Source: CAZXPA01 sp964642485 (GTDB taxonomy: Bacteria; Patescibacteriota; Patescibacteriia; UBA2591; UBA6264). Taken from it: 17,898 bases of DNA. The stretch spans positions 1 to 17,898 of the forward strand of contig CAZXPA010000010.1 of NCBI GenBank assembly GCA_964642485.1. Direction: 5' to 3'. This document shows positions 12,835 to 17,898 of this stretch, in pieces. The stretch's first letter is position 1, and the number at the start of each line of letters is the position of its first letter. The notes below the pieces were generated by a model. It had not been told where the DNA came from. It saw nothing but the letters and a program-made list of their open reading frames with translations, and did not search any database. Made by a program: the position numbers and the translations under genes.

Positions 12835-14157
12835 GTGATTATGAACACTATTTTATCTGCAATTGAACAAATCTGCCAAGAAAAAAAACTTTCTAAAGAA
12901 CAGGTGCTAGCAGCAATTGAACAGGCTCTAGCAGCTGCTTATCGTCGGGACTTTGGCAATAAATTGCAAAATATTAAAGTTAAGTTTAATCCCGAGACTG
13001 GTCAAATGAAAGTTTGCGACGAAAAAACAGTGGTTGAGGACTTACCTGAACCCTCTTCTGCTTCCCCCCCGGCTAAGGCTTCGAAGGATAAAAAAGAAAA
13101 GAAACCAAAAACCACCAAGGTTAAGAAAAAAGAAGAGCCAAAAGAAGAAGAAAAAGAAGAAAAAAAACGTTTTAATCCTAAAACAGAGATTCAAATTTCT
13201 GAGGCCCGCCGGCCGGCGAGGCAAGCTAAAAAAATCAAAAAAACTAAAATTAAAGTAGGTGATGTTATTAGACAAGAACTAGAAATCCCCACTGATTTTG
13301 GCCGAATTGCGGCCCAAACAGCTAAACAAGTTATTATCCAAAAGTTGCGAGAAGCTGAAAGAGAAACAATCTTTAAAAAATACAAAGCTAAAGAAGGAGA
13401 AGTAATTAATGGCATTATTCAACGACGGGAAAGACAAACAGTCTTTATTGATTTAGGCGACACTACTGCTATCCTCCCCTACAATGAACAGGTTGGGGAG
13501 GAAAGATATCACCCTGATCAAAAAATTAAAGTCTATTTGATTTCAGTAAATAAAGTGTCAAAAGGCCCGGAAATTATTGTTTCCCGTCGCCATCCAGAGA
13601 TTCTTAAAGAATTATTTAAATTAGAAATTCCTGAAGTAGCTAATGAAGTAGTAGAAATAAAAGCAATTGCTCGTGAGCCTGGGGCAAGATCAAAAGTTGC
13701 TGTTTGGACTAAAGAGGAATCAATTGATCCAATTGGGGCCTCTATTGGCCAACGAGGCGTAAGAATTCAAACTATTATTGCTGAAATCGGTGGAGAAAAA
13801 ATAGATATTATTGAATATGACGACGATCCAGAAAAATTCATTGCTAATGCTTTAGCCCCGGCCAAGGTTTGTTCTTTAGAGCTTAATAAAAAAGAAAAGT
13901 CAACCCTGGTTAGGGTTAAAAAAAATCAACTCTCCTTAGCTATTGGTCGAGCCGGACAAAATGTTAGACTGGCAGCTAAACTAACTGGCTGGCGAATTGA
14001 TGTCCAGGAAGAAATGCCCGAGGACCTCAAAGAAAAAGAAACAAAGAAAAAAGAAAAGAAGACAACCATTAAAAAGAAAACTACTAAGAAGGACCAAACT
14101 AAAAAAACTACTAAGAAAAAACAAACTAAGAAAAAACAAACTAAGAAAAAAAAATGA
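12835..14157 (+). CDS. nusA: transcription termination/antitermination factor NusA
   Basis: A 440-residue RNA polymerase-binding factor affecting pausing, termination and antitermination. The N-terminal domain (NTILSAIEQICQEKKLS, then ALAAAYRRDFG) is followed by a Lys/Glu-rich insert (about 70-135), the S1 domain (EGEVINGIIQRRERQTVFIDLG, about 187-250), KH1 (GASIGQRGVR, 301-310) and KH2 (AIGRAGQNVR, 369-378). The C-terminus is a low-complexity Lys/Thr tail (about 398-440) in place of acidic repeats. GGAGG lies six bases before the GTG at 12835 and twelve before the ATG at 12841; spacing favours GTG, family alignment allows either. tig follows after nine bases. Confidence 0.93.
   Translation: MIMNTILSAIEQICQEKKLSKEQVLAAIEQALAAAYRRDFGNKLQNIKVKFNPETGQMKVCDEKTVVEDLPEPSSASPPAKASKDKKEKKPKTTKVKKKEEPKEEEKEEKKRFNPKTEIQISEARRPARQAKKIKKTKIKVGDVIRQELEIPTDFGRIAAQTAKQVIIQKLREAERETIFKKYKAKEGEVINGIIQRRERQTVFIDLGDTTAILPYNEQVGEERYHPDQKIKVYLISVNKVSKGPEIIVSRRHPEILKELFKLEIPEVANEVVEIKAIAREPGARSKVAVWTKEESIDPIGASIGQRGVRIQTIIAEIGGEKIDIIEYDDDPEKFIANALAPAKVCSLELNKKEKSTLVRVKKNQLSLAIGRAGQNVRLAAKLTGWRIDVQEEMPEDLKEKETKKKEKKTTIKKKTTKKDQTKKTTKKKQTKKKQTKKKK
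13207..13218. repeat. perfect 12-base palindrome in nusA
   Basis: CGCCGGCCGGCG is self-complementary and encodes part of ARRPARQAKK at the end of the Lys-rich insert. It is a GC-rich island in an A-rich stretch, similar in nature to the other in-gene palindromes but smaller. Confidence 0.5.
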
Positions 14158-14166
14158 AAAAAGAGT

Positions 14167-15459
14167 ATGGAGATTCAGACAAAAAAACAACCAAAAAATT
14201 TGATTGAAATCACTGTTGAATTATCAGCTCAAGAAATAAAACCATTTAATGACCAAGCACTTAAAGAACTGTCTAAAGACGTTAAAGTCTCTGGTTTTCG
14301 ACCCGGCAAAGCACCAGAAGAATTAATCCGCCGACAGATTGGAGACATAAAAACCCTGGAACAAGCTGCTGAATTAGCCATTAATGCTAAGTACCCAGAA
14401 ATTGTTGAACAGGAAAAATTAATCCCGGCTGGACCGCCTCAAGTATCTATCCAAAAATTGGCTCCAAATAATCCTTTTGTTTTTAAATTAACTGTTCCCT
14501 TGATACCCAAGGTTAAGCTCGGTGATTACCAGAAGATAAAAGTGGAAAAAAAGGAGCTTAGTGTTAAGCCAGAACAAATTGATAAAACAATTAAAGAACT
14601 ACAATCATTTAAGGGGCAAGAAATCTTGGTCAATCGAGGAAGCAAACAGGGTGATAAGGTTCAAATTGATCTTAATCTTTTTGTTGACAAGGTTCCTTTA
14701 GAAGACGGGCAAATCAAAGACCTTTCTTTTATTGTTGGCCAAGACCAATATTTACCCGGGCTTTCAGATAATCTAAAAGGGTTAAAAAAAGACCAGGAAA
14801 AAGAATTCTCTTTTCAATATCCCATGGACCATTATGATAAAAAGTTGGCCGGGAGAAAAGTTGACTTTAAGGCTAAAATAAAAAACGTTTACCAAATCAA
14901 TCTCCCGGAAATTGATGACAGGTTTGCCCAATCAGTGGGACCATTTAAAACTGTCCAAGAATTAAAAGAAAAAATTAACCAAAATCTCGCCCAGGAACAA
15001 AAAAACAAGGAAGAGCAAAGATTAGAAATAGAGATTCTAAAACAATTAATTAATCAAACTGAGTTTGAAGATATTCCTGAGGTTTTAATTGAACATGAAT
15101 TGGACAAAATGGTGAATGAATTAAAAACAGCCATTGAAAGACCAGATGACCCGACCTCGCCTAAATTTGACGATTATTTACAAAGCATTAAAAAAACTGA
15201 ACAAGATTTAAGAAAAGATTTTATTTCCAAAGCTGAGGAAAGAATAAAAACTGCTTTAGCTATTCGAGAAATAGCTTTGAAAGAAAAAATTGAAGCTGGG
15301 GGTGAAGAAATTAAAAAAGAAATGGACAATATTTCAACAGTATATAAAAACCAAAAAGAAGTCCTGGAAAATCTTAAATCAGACTCTGGGCAAACGTATT
15401 TGAAAAACCTTTTAATCAACCGAAAGGTTGTTGAGTGGTTAAAAAAACAAGCTTTATGA
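14167..15459 (+). CDS. tig: trigger factor, ribosome-associated chaperone and prolyl isomerase
   Basis: A 430-residue cytosolic chaperone that docks at the ribosomal exit tunnel. The N-terminal ribosome-binding domain holds the signature GFRPGKAP (43-50). The FKBP-type isomerase domain spans about 155-245, with RGSKQGDKVQIDL and FIVGQDQYLPGL. The rest is the helical arm-forming C-terminal domain, beginning LPEIDDRFAQSVG. Length and order match the family. It starts nine bases after nusA, so the two are likely co-transcribed. It ends TTATGA, right at an inverted repeat (15460-15542). Confidence 0.94.
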   Translation: MEIQTKKQPKNLIEITVELSAQEIKPFNDQALKELSKDVKVSGFRPGKAPEELIRRQIGDIKTLEQAAELAINAKYPEIVEQEKLIPAGPPQVSIQKLAPNNPFVFKLTVPLIPKVKLGDYQKIKVEKKELSVKPEQIDKTIKELQSFKGQEILVNRGSKQGDKVQIDLNLFVDKVPLEDGQIKDLSFIVGQDQYLPGLSDNLKGLKKDQEKEFSFQYPMDHYDKKLAGRKVDFKAKIKNVYQINLPEIDDRFAQSVGPFKTVQELKEKINQNLAQEQKNKEEQRLEIEILKQLINQTEFEDIPEVLIEHELDKMVNELKTAIERPDDPTSPKFDDYLQSIKKTEQDLRKDFISKAEERIKTALAIREIALKEKIEAGGEEIKKEMDNISTVYKNQKEVLENLKSDSGQTYLKNLLINRKVVEWLKKQAL

Positions 15460-15542
15460 ACCCCGTTAGAAATTCTGCGATAATGCGGTTTCTACTCGGG
15501 GTGCTAGACTAAAAAATTTATGAAAAAAATTTCTAACGGGGT
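15460..15542. promoter_or_regulatory. three-armed inverted repeat between tig and the phosphodiesterase gene
   Basis: ACCCCGTTAGAAATT (15460-15474) is the perfect reverse complement of AATTTCTAACGGGGT (15528-15542), which lies inside the first codons of the next gene. The same left arm can also pair with TTTCTACTCGGGGT (15489-15502). The two foldings exclude each other, and one buries the start region. It may end the tig transcript, control translation, or be a palindromic element. Confidence 0.65.
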
Positions 15543-16041
15543 GAAAATTGCCATTCTAGCTGATAGTCATGATAATGTTCCTAATATAGAAAAAACGCTT
15601 AGCTGGATCAATAATCAAAACATTTCTTTAATCATCCATTGCGGAGATCTGTGTGCTCCAAGTATTTTAACTAAAGTTTTAATTCCAAACTTTAAGGGAG
15701 AGGTGCATTTAATCCATGGTAATGTTGGTGACCCAGATTTATTAGAAAAATTAGCTCAAGATCTTCCTAATGTTACTGTTCACGGCCAAACCGGAGAATT
15801 AACCTTGAATAATAAAAAAATAGCTTTTAATCACTTTCCAAAACAAGCAAAAGAATTAGCTCAAACCCAAAAATATGATTATGTTTTTTATGGCCATAAT
15901 CATAAACCCTGGGAACAAACTATTGGCAAAACTAAATTAGTTAATCCGGGAACCTTGGCTGGCATGTTTTACAAAGCGACTTTTGCTATTTTAGATCTTG
16001 AGAAAAACAAATTAGAGCTTAAAATATTAGAAAGAATGTAA
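15520..16041 (+). CDS. YfcE/MJ0936-type metallophosphoesterase
   Basis: A 173-residue calcineurin-like phosphodiesterase with all metal motifs: D15 and H17 in ADSHDN, D43 in HCGDL, N68 in HGNVGD, H105 in NHFP, and H126/H128 in YGHNHKP, ending with NPGTLAG. Relatives hydrolyse phosphodiesters in a Mn-dependent way; the natural substrate is generally unknown. The usual family start is MKIAILSDSHDN, while here MKKISNGV precedes KIAILADSHDN. The extra seven residues come from the right arm of the inverted repeat at 15528-15542, so the gene start appears to have been replaced by that element. Confidence 0.9.
   Translation: MKKISNGVKIAILADSHDNVPNIEKTLSWINNQNISLIIHCGDLCAPSILTKVLIPNFKGEVHLIHGNVGDPDLLEKLAQDLPNVTVHGQTGELTLNNKKIAFNHFPKQAKELAQTQKYDYVFYGHNHKPWEQTIGKTKLVNPGTLAGMFYKATFAILDLEKNKLELKILERM
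15998..16025 (+). promoter_or_regulatory. possible promoter of the tRNA cluster
   Basis: TTGAGA (15998-16003), 16-base spacer, TAAAAT (16020-16025), within the end of the phosphodiesterase gene. The predicted start near 16032 is 13 bases before tRNA-Gly. Confidence 0.4.
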
Positions 16042-16044
16042 AAT

Positions 16045-16119
16045 GCGGGCGTAGTATAGTGGTTATTATGCGACCTTGCCAAGGTCGAGACGGCGGTTCG
16101 ATTCTGCTCGCCCGCTCCA
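16045..16119 (+). tRNA. tRNA-Gly (anticodon GCC)
   Basis: A complete cloverleaf. GCGGGCG pairs with CGCCCGC; the anticodon arm is CGACC-TTGCCAA-GGTCG; the T loop is TTCGATT. The 3' CCA is encoded (16117-16119). Confidence 0.95.
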
Positions 16120-16128
16120 TTAAAATAA

Positions 16129-16212
16129 GCCGGGGTGTCGGAATTGGTAGACGATACGGACTTAAAATCCGTTGGGCGTAAGCCCGTGCGGGTTCGAATC
16201 CCGCCCCCGGCA
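16129..16212 (+). tRNA. tRNA-Leu (anticodon UAA)
   Basis: GCCGGGG pairs with CCCCGGC; the anticodon arm is ACGGA-CTTAAAA-TCCGT, anticodon TAA. A long variable arm (TTGGGCGTAAGCCCGT) marks a class II tRNA. The 3' CCA is not encoded. Confidence 0.95.
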
Positions 16213-16274
16213 TTATAAATCATTAGAACATTGAAGCATTTTAACATCTTAACAAAAAAGCTTTTTTATTTTAA

Positions 16275-16302
16275 GCCGAAGTGGTAAAATTGGGAAACAC
16301 GC
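16275..16302 (+). pseudogene. 5' fragment of a further tRNA-Leu
   Basis: GCCGAAGTGG followed by AATTGGGAAACACGC resembles the acceptor strand and D arm of a tRNA-Leu and aligns well with the start of the intact tRNA-Leu(UAG) next to it. The anticodon arm, variable arm, T arm and the pairing CTTCGGC are absent, as the intact gene begins four bases later. Confidence 0.6.
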
Positions 16303-16306
16303 AAAT

Positions 16307-16391
16307 GCCCCTGTGGTGGAATTTGGTATACACGGCAGATTTAGGATCTGTTGGCCGCAAGGCCTTAGAGGTTCGAGTCCTCTCAGGGGCA
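16307..16391 (+). tRNA. tRNA-Leu (anticodon UAG)
   Basis: GCCCCTG pairs with CAGGGGC; the anticodon arm is GCAGA-TTTAGGA-TCTGT, anticodon TAG; the variable arm is TTGGCCGCAAGGCCTT; the T arm is AGAGG-TTCGAGT-CCTCT. CCA is not encoded. The last nine bases are shared with the convergent recombinase gene. Confidence 0.95.
16367..16391. other. candidate attachment site in the tRNA-Leu(UAG) 3' end
   Basis: The T arm and acceptor end form the junction with the recombinase gene, whose stop codon (16383-16385) lies inside the tRNA. Integrases often use tRNA 3' ends as attachment sites. The matching right site would be outside the window, so the limits are inferred. Confidence 0.4.
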
Positions 16392-17849
16392 CATTTCAGT
16401 AAAAGTCAACGATTTATGGGCCGCCTCGCTTCGCTCGGCGGCCAAATTGAACGGAAATTTCCAGCCAAAACTTAATTTTTGATTTTGTAAAATATGGTTC
16501 GAGCCGATATTTTTTAGAAATGTTGTCATTTCCGCGTAATTCTCCGAGGCAAGTAATTTTTCCGCATAATTCAGCTTCAAAACAAACTCTTTGGCCGGTT
16601 CGAGCCAAGACAATCCTTTTTGTTCAAAATCTCGTACTTTCTCTTGCAATTCTAACTTATGGGTTAGGATTTTTTGTTTTCGGGAAGTGTATTCTTCGGT
16701 AGAAATTATCTCGTTGAGATAGACATCTAAAAGTTTCTCTAGTTTTACCTCGATCTGTTTTAATTCCTCTTTGAGATTTTGAACAACGAGGTTCGCCTGT
16801 TCTTTGGCTTGCTGCCCCTCTTTTTCTAATTCGGCCAAAATTTTCTTTGTGATTTGGGTAGATAAAGAAACTTTCTGAAGGTAGGTTTTAATTTGTCCAA
16901 CAAGGGCTTCTTCCCGTAAAAAATGCTTTTCCGGACAGGGTCCTTTCTTTTTTGTACAGCGATAATAAATATGTCCTTTTTGTGTTTCGGCAGTTATTGA
17001 AGCGCCGCAAGAAGCACATTTCATTAAACCGAGAAAAACAAAATTATGTTTTTTAATTTTCTGCGGTTTGCCTCTTTGTTTTAAAATTTCCTGAACTTTA
17101 TCAAAAAGTTTCTTTGAAATCAGGGGCCTATGCTTTCCTTCAAAAATTTCTCCCTTGTATTTCATTAAGCCGAGATAGAAAACATTTTGTAAGATTTTTT
17201 GGATATTACTGGTTGAAATTTCCTTACCAAGATTTCCTTTAAGTTTGTTTTCTTTGCACCAATTGGCAAGAGATTTCAAATTATGTTCACCGGTAGCGTA
17301 TAGCTCAAAAAGTTTCCTGATTTTTGGCGTTTTGTCCAAATCAACATCAATCATTCTCGTTTTTGGATTATTTAAATAGCCAATCGGCGCCCAAACCGGC
17401 CATATGCCACTTCTGATTTTCTGCCTCATTCCTCTTTTTACATTTTCTGAAAGATTATCAACATAATATTTTGATTGACCAAAAGCAATTTGGAGCATAA
17501 ATAATCCCTGTGGAGTTGGCTCAAACCAAAATGTCGGAAACTTCAGGGATTTAACGATTCCTTTATCTATCAGATGAATAATTTTACCGCCATCAACAGC
17601 GTTTCTCGCCAGTCTGTCCGGATGCCACGATAAAATTCCTTCGGCTTTACCTTTTTCAATCAATGACAACATTTCGGCGAACTTCGTTCGCCCGGGTTCT
17701 TTGGCAGTTTTTGCTTCCTGAAAGGAAGCGACAATTTCAAGTTTTTCTTTGGCGGCAAATTCTCGCAACTCGGCGAGTTGCGCCTCAATAGAGAGGATTT
17801 GTTTATCCTCATCTTCGGTAGATTTTCTGGCGTAAATTATGTATCTCAT
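16383..17849 (-). CDS. large serine recombinase (integrase/resolvase family)
   Basis: A 488-residue site-specific recombinase. The N-terminal resolvase domain (1-150) has the catalytic S10 in YARKSTED and the DRLARN motif (78-83). A recombinase domain (about 155-260) follows, then a zinc ribbon (C278, C281, C298, C305) and a coiled coil (about 335-410), the usual order in phage and transposon large serine integrases. It cuts and rejoins DNA at att sites through a phosphoserine link. The gene ends within the 3' end of tRNA-Leu(UAG), overlapping it by nine bases, as expected for an integrase at the edge of an integrated element. A palindrome (16419-16443) adds AAERSEAA (470-477) near the C-terminus. 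A further hairpin, GGCGAAC-TTC-GTTCGCC, lies at about 17678-17694 but causes no extra length. Confidence 0.92.
   Translation of the reverse strand: MRYIIYARKSTEDEDKQILSIEAQLAELREFAAKEKLEIVASFQEAKTAKEPGRTKFAEMLSLIEKGKAEGILSWHPDRLARNAVDGGKIIHLIDKGIVKSLKFPTFWFEPTPQGLFMLQIAFGQSKYYVDNLSENVKRGMRQKIRSGIWPVWAPIGYLNNPKTRMIDVDLDKTPKIRKLFELYATGEHNLKSLANWCKENKLKGNLGKEISTSNIQKILQNVFYLGLMKYKGEIFEGKHRPLISKKLFDKVQEILKQRGKPQKIKKHNFVFLGLMKCASCGASITAETQKGHIYYRCTKKKGPCPEKHFLREEALVGQIKTYLQKVSLSTQITKKILAELEKEGQQAKEQANLVVQNLKEELKQIEVKLEKLLDVYLNEIISTEEYTSRKQKILTHKLELQEKVRDFEQKGLSWLEPAKEFVLKLNYAEKLLASENYAEMTTFLKNIGSNHILQNQKLSFGWKFPFNLAAERSEAAHKSLTFTEMCP
16419..16443. repeat. GC-rich palindrome in the recombinase gene
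   Basis: Perfect arms GGCCGCC (16419-16425) and GGCGGCC (16437-16443) around a CTTCG-centred loop. On the minus strand it encodes AAERSEAA, a Glu/Ala/Ser peptide unlike the rest of the domain. Confidence 0.7.
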
Positions 17850-17874
17850 AGTTTTAATAAAAATTTTCTTTTAC

Positions 17875-17893
17875 TTGCCGACTTCGTCGGCAA
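17875..17893. repeat. CTTCG-centred palindrome upstream of the recombinase gene
   Basis: TTGCCGAC-TTC-GTCGGCAA, perfect eight-base arms, 26 bases before the recombinase start. It has the same design as the palindrome at 3377-3395. It may be a terminator for an upstream gene outside the window or another copy of the element family. Confidence 0.6.
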
Positions 17894-17898
17894 ACAAA

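Noticed and set aside
13042..13275. Opposite-strand Phe-rich frame within nusA
   Set aside because: It is the complement of the Lys-rich coding stretch; the nusA frame has clear domains and explains the sequence.
13981..14203. Frames on both strands over the nusA tail
   Set aside because: Shadows of the A-rich poly-Lys tail with no independent features.
15969..16247. Minus-strand frame over the tRNA region (peptide GGIRTRTGLRPTDFKS)
   Set aside because: A well-known false protein produced by translating tRNA genes; the tRNA cloverleaves are intact.
17678..17694. Palindrome in the N-terminal part of the recombinase gene as an inserted element
   Set aside because: The encoded residues (GRTKFAEM) fit the normal length of the family at this place, so no insertion is evident.

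Overview
The window looks like chromosomal DNA from a Candidate Phyla Radiation bacterium (Patescibacteria, Parcubacteria-like). The grounds are AT-rich, lysine- and asparagine-rich coding, very tight gene packing, a reduced metabolic style, and short GC-rich palindromes scattered through genes and spacers. TGA acts as a stop codon (for example at the ends of nusA, tig and the recombinase), which argues against the recoded Gracilibacteria/SR1 lineages. This placement is inferred from style and gene content, not from a phylogenetic search.

Region 1 (58-3245, minus strand) is a compact operon read right to left: DUF5320 protein, two NifX/NifB-type cofactor-binding proteins, a MinD-like ATPase carrying two 4Fe-4S clusters, a zinc-type cation diffusion facilitator with an added Cys-rich tail, and a DUF134 helix-turn-helix protein. 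It looks like a metal or iron-sulfur handling unit that carries its own regulator. A consensus promoter drives it, and its -35 box overlaps the -35 of a divergent promoter.

Region 2 (3602-12019, mostly plus strand) is a cell-wall precursor locus: an ATP-grasp ligase, an NlpC/P60-like cysteine peptidase with no signal peptide, MraY, a DUF1611 protein (family of D-glutamate N-acetyltransferase DgcN), an Mpl-type Mur ligase, a PLP-dependent threonine-synthase-like enzyme and MurA. A leaderless LysW-like zinc ribbon lies inside it on the opposite strand. The set differs from a standard dcw cluster and suggests that a peptide is made or salvaged and then attached to UDP-MurNAc as a block. Many of these genes carry short GC-rich palindromes that read through in frame, and a REP-like dispersed repeat occurs twice, once inside the ATP-grasp gene.

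Region 3 (12029-16041, plus strand) is housekeeping: a SAM methyltransferase, nusA, tig (trigger factor) and a YfcE-type phosphodiesterase.

Region 4 (16045-17898) holds tRNA-Gly(GCC), tRNA-Leu(UAA), a 5' fragment of another tRNA-Leu and an intact tRNA-Leu(UAG). A convergent large serine recombinase ends inside the 3' end of tRNA-Leu(UAG). This looks like the left edge of an integrated element that continues beyond the window.
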